NCBI RefSeq assembly: GCF_008386495.1
Contig: NZ_VTHJ01000051.1
Location: forward strand, 5,510-61,013
Length of the DNA: 55,504 nt
Direction of reading: 5' to 3'
Source of the DNA: Streptomyces tailanensis
Lineage (GTDB): Bacteria; Actinomycetota; Actinomycetes; Streptomycetales; Streptomycetaceae
Part shown: positions 40,890 through 50,435 of the stretch, one piece after another
Position numbering within the stretch: position 1 is the stretch's first letter
Layout of the letters: each line of letters begins with the position of its first letter
Position numbers and translations under genes: made by a program
Notes under the pieces: model-generated
The model's input: only the letters and a program-made list of their open reading frames with translations
Told to the model about the DNA's origin: nothing
The model's database searches: none

Positions 40890-42452
40890 ATGGGGGATAC
40901 GCCGGAGCAGGGCCAGGGAAGGGTCATCAACGGCCGGTACCGACTGCTGCGCACACTCGGCGCGGGCGGCATGGGCCGGGTCTGGCTCGCGTACGACGAG
41001 GAGTTGGCCTGCGAGGTCTCCATGAAGGAGATCTCCCTGCCCGACGTCCCGAGGGACGCGACCGAGTCCGCGATGGGGGTGCCCCCGCTCGAGCGAAGCC
41101 GAGAGTGGGGGAGCATCGCCCGGGCCCGCAGCGAGGCCCGGCACGCCGCGCGCCTGCGTGGTCATCCGCATGTGGCCACGGTCCACGACGTGGTGCTGCA
41201 CTCGGGCCTGCCGTGGATCGTCATGGAGTACGTGCCGGACGCGATCGACCTCCAGGCGGTCGTACGGCAGCGGGGGCCGCTCTCGCCCGAGCAGGTCGCG
41301 CGGATCGGGCTCGCCGTCCTCGACGCGCTCACCGCCGGCCACCGGATCGGCATCCTCCACCGCGATGTGAAACCGGCCAACATCCTCCTCGCGGCTGACG
41401 CCTCGGGCGACCCCTACGCGCGCGTGCTGCTCACCGACTACGGCATCGCGCTCCAGCCGGAGTCCCGCGAACCCCGGCTCACCGCCACCGCCGGCATCCT
41501 CGGCACGCCCGGGTACCTGGCGCCCGAGCGGGCGCGGGGCGAGCCGCCGACCCCGGCCGCCGACCTGTTCTCGCTCGGCGCCACGTTGTACGCGGCGGTC
41601 GAGGGCCGCGGCCCCTTCGACCGGCACGGCGAGTACGCGACGCTCACGGCCCTGCTCGGCGAGGAGCCCACGCCGCCCGTCCGCGCCGGTGAACTGGCGC
41701 CCGTCCTGCACGGGTTGCTCATCAAGGATCCGGTGCGGCGGCTGTCGCCGGAGGCGGTGGCGCGCGGCCTGGAGCGGGTCGCGGACGCGGGCGGCGCCGC
41801 GACACCACCGGGCTGGGGAGCCACCCCGGCGTCGGCACCTGAGGGCTTCGGACCCGCTCCCGCCACCCCCGGCGGCCATGCGACCGCCGGCCCGCCCCAG
41901 GGCTACGCGGCGGGCGCACCGCCCGGCTATGCGGCCGCCGCGCAGGCAGGTAACGGGGGAACGCCGAACACGCCGGGCGCACCCCACACGCCGTACACAC
42001 CGGGCGCCGGGCACGGGCCGTACACCCCGGGGACGCCGCACACGCCCGGGGCGCCACCGACGCCGAACACCCCGGCGGGAGGTCCGCCCACGCCGGGCGG
42101 CGGCCCGTCGCCGTACGGCTCTTGGCAGCAGGCTCAGCCCCAGGGCCCGTACGACGGCTACAACCCGTACGGGGGCGGCCAGTCCGGGCCGTACGGGAGT
42201 GTTGCCGGTAACCAGCCGGGGCCGTACGGCGGCACTGTGGGCAACCAGTCGCTGCCCTACTCGGCCAACCCGTCGACGCCCTACGGCGGTGGCGGCGCCG
42301 CTTCGCCGGGCAGCGCGGGGTTCCCGACCATGACGGCCGGTGCTCCGCCGCCCAGTGGGCCGAAGCGGAAGGTGCCCGCGGCCGGGACTGTCGCGATCGT
42401 CGTGGCCGTCCTGCTGGTGGCGGCGGCGGGACCTGGCTGGCGGTCAACATGA
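40890..42452 (+). pseudogene. Ser/Thr protein kinase, N-terminal part of a frameshifted gene
   Basis: A 520-residue Hanks-type kinase fragment. It has a P-loop GAGGMG, Lys46, HRDVKPAN with Asp159, DYG in place of DFG, and the APE motif LAPERA. Residues 62-75 (MGVPPLERSREWGS) are encoded by the dispersed repeat at 41073-41113. A long Pro/Gly/Thr-rich linker precedes a membrane segment that is cut short by a frameshift near 42428-42430 (ends AAAGPGWRST). Adding one G there restores the helix and joins the next frame. Either a sequencing error or a real disruption. The truncated protein keeps an intact kinase core. Confidence 0.85.
41073..41113 (+). repeat. Dispersed repeat, family C, inserted in the kinase gene
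   Basis: Runs ATGGGGGTGCCCCCGCTCGA then GCGAAGCCGAGAGTGGGGGAG, in the opposite orientation to 39058-39100. It adds in-frame residues 62-75 to the kinase between the beta3 strand and helix C. Confidence 0.85.
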
Positions 42453-43246
42453 CCGGGGACGACGGCTCGCCGGGTACCTCGCCCACCGAATCCGGGCAAC
42501 CAGTCGCCTCGCCGCCGTCGGAGTACCCCTACGGCGAGAACGCGGCCCTCAAGAAACCGCTGGAGGTGGGGGACTGCGTCAAGGCGGTCTGGACGGGGAC
42601 GACGTTCACGTCGGTGCCCGACCTGGGCGTGGTGGACTGCGACGAGGACTGGCCGGACGGCCAGGTCGTGGCGATCGAGACGGCCTCCGACCACGCGGAG
42701 GCCCGCACCAGCGGCGCGCAGCGCTGCGCCAGCCAGGCCGGCCCGATGGCCGAGGCCCTGCCCGACGCGGACGTCTACGCACTCGTCCCGACGAAGGAGG
42801 GCTTCGCCACGGCCAAAGGAGGTACGGCATGTCTCGTACTCGGCAAGCACGTCCCGATCGGCGGCGAGGTGGGCCGACTCCGTGACGTGGGCATGTACCT
42901 GTGGCCCACTCAGATGGCCATAGGCGACTGCTGGGACTACACCACCAGGGACGACGAGGGATACGACGCACCGCTGACCGACTGTGCCGAAGCGCACACC
43001 GACCAGGTCGTGGGATCGGTGCAGGCGCCCGACAGCATGACCTTCCAGGGCGCCCTCGACGAAGGCGGAAAGCTGTGCACCAACAGGTTCGAGTCGACTT
43101 GGGCGCCCGGTGCTGACCTGATCGTGTCGGGATGGGTGTCCGACAAGAACGAATGGGAGAAGGGCTTCAACAAGGTGGTGTGCACGGTGCGCAACGCCGA
43201 CGCCTCCAAGACGACCGGGAAGATATCCACGCCGGGCTCGGTCTGA
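42449..43246 (+). pseudogene. Extracellular septum-formation-like domain, C-terminal part of the frameshifted kinase gene
   Basis: A 265-residue frame that is the natural continuation of the kinase. It is predicted extracellular with two repeats of a VGDC-type module (EVGDCVKAVWTGTT and AIGDCWDYTTRDDEGYD), each with paired Cys, like the 'septum formation' domain family. The ATG at 42449 overlaps the kinase stop by ATGA, so translation could be coupled, but the domain would lack its membrane anchor. The frameshift is described under findings. Confidence 0.8.
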
Positions 43247-43355
43247 GAGCCGGACCGGGAGCCCGGACGCCTTACGTTCACCTCGGGTTCGCGTGCCCGC
43301 TTCCCGTGCGTGCCAGCCTCCCGTCGCTGGGTGGCGAGGGGTGGGAGGACGGGAC

Positions 43356-43553
43356 ATGGAGAGCGGACCGGCGATCTTCGCGGGAGTGGTGTTCGCCCTG
43401 TTCGGGGGCGGGCTGCTGCTGTGGACGACGATCCGGGTGCGCCAGGGCGAACCGGTTGCCCAGGGGGTGCGTCCTGTGATGTCGGCGACGCTCGCGAGCG
43501 TCGTGGCGGTCGCCGCCCTCACGCTCGGCGCGTGGTGCTTCACGCGGCTCTGA
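43356..43553 (+). CDS. Small membrane protein, 65 residues
   Basis: Two membrane helices (IFAGVVFALFGGGLLLWTTI and ATLASVVAVAALTLGAWCF) joined by a basic loop. GGGAGG stands eight bases ahead of the ATG. It follows the kinase gene. I do not recognise a family beyond small actinobacterial membrane proteins. Confidence 0.75.
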   Translation: MESGPAIFAGVVFALFGGGLLLWTTIRVRQGEPVAQGVRPVMSATLASVVAVAALTLGAWCFTRL

Positions 43554-43882
43554 GCGAGCGCCGGAATCCTGGGCCGGGGAGCCCGGGGAGCCCGGGGAGC
43601 CCGTGAGGTAACCGGGGGGTGGCGCTCCGTATCGATCCGGAAAGGGCCGATGCACAAGCCGGGCGGCAGGAATGGCGGTAGTCGGGTTACCGTTCGAGTG
43701 GCCGTTGTGGGCTTTTCCCGTTTGACACGGGGGCGGGATGTACCGTCACACTCCGCAGCGTCAGCATGACCCAACCCCCGGGCATCGGGCTGAGCCTCGT
43801 GTGAGGCTCACGCCACTGGGGGTGCCCGACCCCGGGACGTAGCCTGGGGAAGACCCAGCGTCGACCGGAGAGAAGAGCGAAG
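43554..43882. other. topA upstream region
   Basis: 329 bases without a gene. It contains a short tandem repeat (GGGGAGCCCG three times near 43575-43603) and a TTGACA at 43722-43727 without a clear -10 at the right distance. Supercoiling-sensitive topA promoters are known in Streptomyces; no element can be pinned down here. Confidence 0.4.
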
Positions 43883-46708
43883 TTGTCCCCGACCAGCGAG
43901 ACCGCGAAGGGCGGCCGCCGACTCGTCATCGTCGAGTCGCCTGCCAAGGCGAAGACGATCAAGGGCTATCTCGGCCCCGGCTACATCGTCGAGGCGAGCG
44001 TGGGGCACATCCGCGACCTTCCCAACGGCGCCGCGGAGGTGCCCGAGCAGTACACCGGCGAGGTGCGCCGCCTCGGCGTGGACGTCGAGCACGACTTCCA
44101 GCCCGTCTATGTGGTCAACGCCGACAAGAGGGCGCAGGTCAAGAAGCTCAAGGACCTGCTGAAGGAGTCCGACGAGCTCTTCCTCGCCACCGATGAGGAC
44201 CGCGAGGGCGAGGCCATCGCCTGGCACCTCCAGGAGGTCCTCAAGCCCAAGGTCCCGGTCAAGCGGATGGTCTTCCACGAGATCACCAAGGCCGCGATCC
44301 AGGCCGCCGTCGCCAACCCGCGCGAGCTGAACCAGAAGCTGGTCGACGCCCAGGAGACCCGCCGCATCCTTGACCGCCTCTACGGCTACGAGGTCTCGCC
44401 GGTCCTGTGGAAGAAGGTCATGCCGCGGCTGTCGGCGGGCCGTGTCCAGTCCGTCGCGACCCGGCTCGTGGTGGAGCGGGAGCGCGAGCGGATCGCGTTC
44501 CGTTCCGCCGAGTACTGGGACCTGACCGGTACCTTCGCGACCGGCCGCGCCGGTGACGCCTCCGACCCGTCGTCCCTGGTCGCGCGCCTGCAGTCCGTCG
44601 ACGGCCGCCGCGTCGCCCAGGGCCGTGACTTCGACTCGCTCGGGCAGCTCAAGGGCGCGAACGTCCTGCACCTGGACGAGGGAGACGCCCGCGCGCTGGC
44701 CGCCGCGCTGGAGAACACGCGCTTCTCCGTCCGGTCCGTCGAGTCCAAGCCGTACCGCCGCTCGCCGTACGCCCCGTTCCGTACGACGACGCTCCAGCAG
44801 GAGGCCTCGCGCAAGCTGGGCTTCGGGGCCAAGGCGACGATGCAGGTGGCGCAGAAGCTGTACGAGAACGGCTTCATCACCTATATGCGTACGGACTCCA
44901 CGACGCTCAGCGACACCGCCGTGGCCGCCGCCCGCGCCCAGGTCACGCAGCTGTACGGCGCCGACTATCTGCCGGCGCAGCCGCGTACGTACGCCGGGAA
45001 GGTCAAGAACGCGCAGGAGGCGCACGAGGCGATCCGCCCGTCGGGTGACCGTTTCCGTACGCCCGCCGAGACCGGCCTGACCGGCGACCAGTTCAAGCTC
45101 TACGAGCTGATCTGGAAGCGGACCGTCGCCTCCCAGATGAAGGACGCGACGGGTAACTCCGTCACGGTGAAGATCGGTGGCACGGCCGCCGACGGCCGGG
45201 ACGCCGAGTTCAGCGCCTCCGGCAAGACGATCACCTTCCACGGCTTCCTCAAGGCCTACGTCGAGGGCGCCGACGACCCGAACGCCGAGCTGGACGACCG
45301 CGAGCGCCGGTTGCCGCAGGTCAACGAGGGTGACGCGCTCTCCGCCGAGGAAATCACCGTCGACGGGCACGCCACGAAGCCGCCCGCCCGCTACACCGAG
45401 GCGTCGCTGGTCAAGGAGCTGGAGGAGCGGGAGATCGGCCGTCCGTCGACGTACGCGTCGATCATCGGGACGATCCTCGACCGCGGCTATGTGTTCAAGA
45501 AGGGCACCGCTCTGGTGCCGTCCTTCCTGAGCTTCGCCGTGGTCAACCTGCTGGAGAAGCACTTCGGGCGGCTCGTCGATTACGACTTCACCGCCAAGAT
45601 GGAGGACGACCTCGACCGCATCGCACGCGGCGAGGCCCAGGCGGTGCCGTGGCTGCGGCGGTTCTACTTCGGTGAAAGCACCGGTGCCAACGGGACCGCC
45701 GCTGAGGCGGGCAACGGTGACGGGGACCACCTCGGTGGTCTGAAGGAGCTGGTGACCGACCTGGGCGCGATCGACGCGCGCGAGGTCTCGTCGTTCCCCG
45801 TCGGCAACGACATCGTGCTGCGCGTCGGGCGCTACGGCCCCTACATCGAGCGCGGCGAGAAGGACACCGAGCAGCACCAGCGCGCGGACGTCCAGGACGA
45901 CCTCGCGCCGGACGAGCTGTCCGTCGAGCTGGCGGAGGAGCTGCTGGCGAAGCCGAGCGGTGACTTCGAGCTGGGCGCCGACCCGGTCACCGGCAACCAG
46001 ATCGTCGCCAAGGACGGGCGCTACGGGCCGTACGTCACGGAGATCCTGCCCGAGGGCACGCCGAAGACCGGCAAGAACGCGGTCAAGCCGCGTACGGCCT
46101 CGCTGTTCAAGTCGATGTCCCTGGACACGGTGACGCTCGAGGACGCCCTCAAGCTGATGTCGCTGCCGCGGGTCGTCGGCGCGGACGCCGAGGGGCAGGA
46201 GATCACCGCGCAGAACGGGCGGTACGGGCCGTATCTGAAGAAGGGCACGGACTCGCGTTCGCTGCAGTCCGAGGACCAGCTCTTCACGATCACCCTCGAA
46301 GAGGCGCTGGAGATCTACTCCCAGCCCAAGCAGCGGGGGCGGGCCGCGGCCAAGCCGCCGCTCAAGGAACTGGGCGCCGACCCGGTCAGCGGGAAGCCGG
46401 TCGTGGTGAAGGACGGGCGCTTCGGGCCGTACGTCACCGACGGCGAGACCAATGCGACGCTGCGGTCCGGGGACAGCGTGGAGACGATCACGCCGGAGCG
46501 TGGGTTCGAGCTGCTCGCGGAAAAGCGGGCGAAGGCGCCGGCCAAGAAGACCGCGAAGAAGGCTCCGGTGAAGAAGACGGCGACGAAGAAGGCGGCGCCG
46601 GCTAAAAAGGTTGCCGCGAAGAAGACGGCGACTTCGAAGACTGCTGCGGCGAAGAAGGCGGCGCCGGCCAAGAAGGTGGCTGCTAAGAAGGCTGTGCCGG
46701 ACGCCTAG
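43883..46708 (+). CDS. topA: DNA topoisomerase I with lysine-rich C-terminal tail
   Basis: A 941-residue type IA topoisomerase that removes negative supercoils. The Toprim domain has VIVESPAKAKTIKGYL and ATDEDREGEAIAWHL. The active-site tyrosine is Tyr334 in FITYMRTDST. There are no zinc fingers. Instead there are repeated C-terminal modules (each with DGRYGPYV) and a Lys/Ala tail (KKTAKKAPVKKTATKKAAPA) near residues 885-940, which in Streptomyces is known to aid DNA binding and processivity. The start codon is TTG at 43883, with GGAGAGAAG upstream. Confidence 0.95.
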   Translation: MSPTSETAKGGRRLVIVESPAKAKTIKGYLGPGYIVEASVGHIRDLPNGAAEVPEQYTGEVRRLGVDVEHDFQPVYVVNADKRAQVKKLKDLLKESDELFLATDEDREGEAIAWHLQEVLKPKVPVKRMVFHEITKAAIQAAVANPRELNQKLVDAQETRRILDRLYGYEVSPVLWKKVMPRLSAGRVQSVATRLVVERERERIAFRSAEYWDLTGTFATGRAGDASDPSSLVARLQSVDGRRVAQGRDFDSLGQLKGANVLHLDEGDARALAAALENTRFSVRSVESKPYRRSPYAPFRTTTLQQEASRKLGFGAKATMQVAQKLYENGFITYMRTDSTTLSDTAVAAARAQVTQLYGADYLPAQPRTYAGKVKNAQEAHEAIRPSGDRFRTPAETGLTGDQFKLYELIWKRTVASQMKDATGNSVTVKIGGTAADGRDAEFSASGKTITFHGFLKAYVEGADDPNAELDDRERRLPQVNEGDALSAEEITVDGHATKPPARYTEASLVKELEEREIGRPSTYASIIGTILDRGYVFKKGTALVPSFLSFAVVNLLEKHFGRLVDYDFTAKMEDDLDRIARGEAQAVPWLRRFYFGESTGANGTAAEAGNGDGDHLGGLKELVTDLGAIDAREVSSFPVGNDIVLRVGRYGPYIERGEKDTEQHQRADVQDDLAPDELSVELAEELLAKPSGDFELGADPVTGNQIVAKDGRYGPYVTEILPEGTPKTGKNAVKPRTASLFKSMSLDTVTLEDALKLMSLPRVVGADAEGQEITAQNGRYGPYLKKGTDSRSLQSEDQLFTITLEEALEIYSQPKQRGRAAAKPPLKELGADPVSGKPVVVKDGRFGPYVTDGETNATLRSGDSVETITPERGFELLAEKRAKAPAKKTAKKAPVKKTATKKAAPAKKVAAKKTATSKTAAAKKAAPAKKVAAKKAVPDA

Positions 46709-46898
46709 TAGCTCGAGGGGTGCGGGTTGTTGGCGGCTGCGGGTTGTTTTCGGCTGGTCGCGCAGTTCCCCGCGCCCCTACAGGGCGGCTGCCACTGACC
46801 TTGGCCTGAATCTTCACCTCGGCTTCGCTCAACCTGCGTGTTGTGTGTGCGTTTGGGCGTCGGTTCGGTGTGTCGGTGCGTGCCGATAGGCTGAAAGC
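46709..46898. other. Intergenic region with dispersed repeat D
   Basis: 190 bases after topA. It holds a copy (46752-46788) of the repeat GGCTGGTCGCGCAGTTCCCC-GCGCCCC, which I recall as one of the most abundant short repeats in streptomycetes. It may be part of the topA terminator. Confidence 0.6.
46752..46788. repeat. Dispersed repeat, family D
   Basis: GGCTGGTCGCGCAGTTCCCC continuing GCGCCCCTACAGGGCGG. It can form a small hairpin (GCCCCTACAGGGC). Confidence 0.7.
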
Positions 46899-49800
46899 AT
46901 GATGCGAGGCGAGCAGCCGATGGCCCAGACTCCGGCCCCCGATGACGCCCTGGCCGCCGACTCCAGGGAGCGTGCGGTACGGGCGCTATTGCGTCAGCCG
47001 CAGCTCAAACGGCTGTGGAGCGCACAGCTCGTGGGCGGTGTCGGGGATGTCCTCGCGCTGTTCGTGCTGGTTCTTCTTACTTTTCAGACGGCGATCGCCG
47101 AGGGGTCCTTCGGTGGTGGGTACCGGGGCGTCGCCCTCACCGTGGCGGCCGTGTTCGGTACGCGGGTGCTCGCGACGCTGCTCTTCGGCGCCGTACTCCT
47201 CGGGCCGCTCACCTCGCTGACGTCCCAGGAGGGGCCGCTCGACCGGCGCTGGACCATGGTCGGTGCCGACGGGCTGCGGGTGCTGCTGCTGATCGTGGCG
47301 CCGCTGTGGATCGACTGGATGCCGGAGAACGCGCTCGCGGTGCTGCTGGTGACCGTGTTCGTGACCGGGGTCGCCGAGCGGTTCTGGACGGTCTGCCGGG
47401 AGAGCGCGGCGCCAGCGCTGTTGCCCGCGCCGCCGCTGGAGGGCGCGACCGTACGTCCGCTGCCGGACCACATGGACGCGCTGCGGCGTCTGTCCCTGCG
47501 TACCGGATTCGTGGCGGTGCCCCTCGCGGCCGCCGTGCTCGTCGTCGCGTCGCTGCTGAACAATCTGCTGGGCGCGGGCATCGACTGGTTCGGTCAGCAT
47601 CAGGCGGCGCTCGCGTCGTACGTCGCCGCCGGGTTCTTCGCCGCCTCCCTGTCCGTGGTGACCCTCCTCGAACTGCCCAAGACGCGTACACCGCGCGCGC
47701 GGTCGCCGCTGGAGGGGTTGCGTCGGCCCAAGACCGGTACCGGTGTCGACAAGGGTCGTACGGGTGCGATTCCGATCCTGGTGCCGGCGTGCGGGGCTGT
47801 CGCCGGTGCGGTCGCCGCCGCTGTCGCCGTCGCCGTGCTGCACGCCAAGGACCTGGGCGGCGGGCCGGTGACGTACGGGCTGCTCGTCGCCGCGCTGACC
47901 GGTGGGGTCGTTCTCGGGATCCGTCGAGCGTCGGCTGTTCTGCCCTCGCTGTCGCGGCGTCGGCTGCTCGCGCTGGCGATCGCCTTCACGGGGGTCGCGC
48001 TGCTCGCCGCCGGGCTCGTTCCGGATGTCACCAGCGTGGTGCTGATCTTCGGGCTGGCGGGTGTGGGCGCGGGCATCGCCGCGAACACCGGGCACACGCT
48101 GCTCGACCAGGAGGCCGAGGACTTCCGGCGGGCCCGGACCACGGAGCACCTCCAGGCTGTCGTACGGGTGTTCGTGGCGTTGGCGGTTCTGGTAGCACCG
48201 CTCTTCGCCGCCCTGATCGGGCCGCATCGGCTGGAAAGCGGCAAGTTCGTGTTCGCGCACGGAGGCGCGGCGTTCACGTTGATGCTGGTGGGGGCGTTGC
48301 TGCTGCCGGTGGCCGCGCTGGTGCTCGCCAAGGTCGACGACCGGTCCGGGGTGCCGCTGCGTCATGACCTGCGGGACGCGCTGCTGGGCGGGGACGATCC
48401 GGTGCAGGCACCGGCCACGTCCGGGTTCTTCATCGCCGTGGAGGGCGGTGACGGTGCCGGGAAGTCCACCCAGGTCGAGGCGCTCGCCGAGTGGATCCGG
48501 GCCAAGGGGCACGAGGTCGTGGTCACGCGGGAGCCGGGAGCGACTCCGGTGGGGAAGCGGCTGCGGTCGATTCTGCTGGACGTCTCGAGTGCCGGGTTGT
48601 CGCATCGGGCCGAGGCGCTGCTCTACGCGGCTGACCGTGCCGAGCATGTGGACACCGTGGTGCGGCCTGCTTTGGAGCGGGGCGCTGTTGTTGTTTCGGA
48701 TCGGTACATCGATTCGTCTGTTGCCTATCAAGGGGCCGGGCGGGATCTTTCGCCCACGGAGATCGCTCGGATCTCGCGGTGGGCCACCGATGGGCTCGTG
48801 CCACATCTGACGGTGCTGCTGGATGTGTCGCCGGAGACCGCGAGGGAGCGGTTCACCGAGGCGCCGGATCGGTTGGAGTCGGAGCCGGCCGAGTTCCATG
48901 AGCGGGTGCGGGCCGGATTCCTGACCCTGGCGGCGGCGGATGCCGGGCGGTATCTGGTCGTGGACGCCGGGCAGGATCCGGAGGCCGTGACGACCGTTGT
49001 CCGGGCTCGGCTGGATGTGATGCTGCCGCTGTCCGAGGCCGAGGTGAAGGCGCAGGAGGAGGCGCGGCGCAAGGCCGAGGAGGAAGCGCGGCGGAAGGCC
49101 GAGGAAGAGGCCGCGCGCAAGGCCGAGGAAGAGCGGCTGGAGCGTGAGCGCCAGGAGGAGCTCGCGCGGCTCCGTGCCGAGGAAGAGGAGCGCAAGCGGC
49201 GCGAGCTTGAGGAGGCTCAGCGGCGCGAGGCGGAGCGGCAGGCCGAGGAGGCCCGGCTGCGGGCGGAGGAGGCCCGTCGTCGTGCCGAGGAGGAGCAGGC
49301 GCGGCTCCTCGCGGAGGAGAAGGCCCGGGCCGAGGAGGAAGAGCGGCGGCGGGTCGAGGAGGAGCGTCGCCGTCAGCAGGCCGCGGAGGAGCAGCGGCTG
49401 AGGGAGGAGGCGGAGGCGCTGCGCCTCGAGAAGCAGCGGAAGGCCGAGGAGGCGTTGCTTCGGGCCGAGGAGGCTCGGAGGGTTGCGGCTGAGCGGGCCG
49501 CTGAGGCTGAGGCTGAGCGGGTGGCTGAGGCTGAGCGGGTGGCTCGGGCTGCGAGGGAGGCTCAGGCTGAGCGGGACGCTGCGGCGGCGGCTTCGGTTGA
49601 GGCCGAGAGGGTGGCTGCGGCTGAACGGGCGGCTGAGGCTGAGCGGGCTTCGGGGGCCGGTGGGGCTGGCGAGGCCCGCGGGGCTGATGAGCAGGTGACT
49701 GTGCCTACGCCGGTGGTGAGGCCGACGAACGCGTCCGGTGGGCCGGTGGATGAGACCGCTGTGTTGCCGCCGGTGCGGCCGGGTGGGGCAGAGGGGGCGG

Positions 49801-50189
49801 ATTCGGAGACCACGGCGAAGTTGCCGCGGCCGCCGGCGCCGCCTGCGGGGGCGGAGGAGGAGACCGCGGTGTTGCCGCCTGTGCCTCCGGGAGCGGCTGA
49901 CGAGACCGCTGTGCTTCCTCCTGTACGGGACGATCGGGTGCCGCCGGGGTACTTCCGGGACGAGCGGCCGGAGGCGGGGCCGGAGCCGCGGCCTGATGGG
50001 GCGGAGGATCGGACTCGGGAGATGCCTCAGGTCGACGCGGAGGGGGCTCCTCGGCGTCGGCAGCGGTCCGACTGGGCCGAGGAGACGCCGCTGGACGATC
50101 TGCCGACGCTGGCGGATGAACTGCTGGGACCGCATGGGGACGACGATGCGGGTGAGGGGCGGCGCGGCTGGGGGCGGCGCCGGGGCTGA
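46899..50189 (+). CDS. tmk: MFS-like membrane domain fused to thymidylate kinase with coiled-coil tail
   Basis: A 1096-residue fusion. Residues about 25-490 have the pattern of a transporter-like membrane domain (LWSAQLVGGVGDVLALFVLVLLTF, about 12 helices, MFS-like). From residue 510 comes a complete dTMP kinase: P-loop FIAVEGGDGAGKSTQ (Lys522), the DRY-like SDRYIDSSVAYQGAGRDL and the lid region. Residues 715-930 form a long Glu/Arg/Ala coiled coil (KAEEEARRKAEEEAARK). The rest is Pro/Glu-rich. It makes dTDP for DNA synthesis. The next gene is holB, the usual neighbour of tmk. The start could be the ATG at 46899, 46902 or 46920. Confidence 0.92.
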   Translation: MMRGEQPMAQTPAPDDALAADSRERAVRALLRQPQLKRLWSAQLVGGVGDVLALFVLVLLTFQTAIAEGSFGGGYRGVALTVAAVFGTRVLATLLFGAVLLGPLTSLTSQEGPLDRRWTMVGADGLRVLLLIVAPLWIDWMPENALAVLLVTVFVTGVAERFWTVCRESAAPALLPAPPLEGATVRPLPDHMDALRRLSLRTGFVAVPLAAAVLVVASLLNNLLGAGIDWFGQHQAALASYVAAGFFAASLSVVTLLELPKTRTPRARSPLEGLRRPKTGTGVDKGRTGAIPILVPACGAVAGAVAAAVAVAVLHAKDLGGGPVTYGLLVAALTGGVVLGIRRASAVLPSLSRRRLLALAIAFTGVALLAAGLVPDVTSVVLIFGLAGVGAGIAANTGHTLLDQEAEDFRRARTTEHLQAVVRVFVALAVLVAPLFAALIGPHRLESGKFVFAHGGAAFTLMLVGALLLPVAALVLAKVDDRSGVPLRHDLRDALLGGDDPVQAPATSGFFIAVEGGDGAGKSTQVEALAEWIRAKGHEVVVTREPGATPVGKRLRSILLDVSSAGLSHRAEALLYAADRAEHVDTVVRPALERGAVVVSDRYIDSSVAYQGAGRDLSPTEIARISRWATDGLVPHLTVLLDVSPETARERFTEAPDRLESEPAEFHERVRAGFLTLAAADAGRYLVVDAGQDPEAVTTVVRARLDVMLPLSEAEVKAQEEARRKAEEEARRKAEEEAARKAEEERLERERQEELARLRAEEEERKRRELEEAQRREAERQAEEARLRAEEARRRAEEEQARLLAEEKARAEEEERRRVEEERRRQQAAEEQRLREEAEALRLEKQRKAEEALLRAEEARRVAAERAAEAEAERVAEAERVARAAREAQAERDAAAAASVEAERVAAAERAAEAERASGAGGAGEARGADEQVTVPTPVVRPTNASGGPVDETAVLPPVRPGGAEGADSETTAKLPRPPAPPAGAEEETAVLPPVPPGAADETAVLPPVRDDRVPPGYFRDERPEAGPEPRPDGAEDRTREMPQVDAEGAPRRRQRSDWAEETPLDDLPTLADELLGPHGDDDAGEGRRGWGRRRG

Positions 50190-50249
50190 GCCGCCGGGGC
50201 CGCCGTCTTACGTAGCTGCGGGCCGTTGTGCCGCTGGGGCGATGGGGGA

Positions 50250-50299
50250 GGGTGGGCGCAGCGGCACCTCGTAGTAGCGCCGAGTAGCGCAGCCCACCC
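50250..50299. repeat. Dispersed repeat, family B copy 2
   Basis: GGGTGGGC...GCCCACCC outer arms (8 bp) with the core GCGCAGCGGCACCTCGTAG followed by TAGCGCCGAG. The core matches 6499-6530. Confidence 0.75.
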
Positions 50300-50435
50300 C
50301 CGCCCAGCCCCAGCCGCCGGGTGCCCAGTGGCTGCCGGTGGTGGAGCTCGTCCATGTCAACCGTGCCGTTCGTTGTCAGTGGGGTCGCGCACAATGGGGC
50401 TCGGAGTGGTGACGTGGGACTGAGGGCGGTGGGGC

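Noticed and set aside
43573..43603. Tandem GGGGAGCCCG repeat as a regulatory array
   Set aside because: Only three short units in simple GC-rich sequence; no supporting evidence.
46986..50135. 1049-codon minus-strand frame opposite tmk
   Set aside because: Arg/Pro/Leu-rich shadow of the coding strand. The plus frame has clear kinase motifs.
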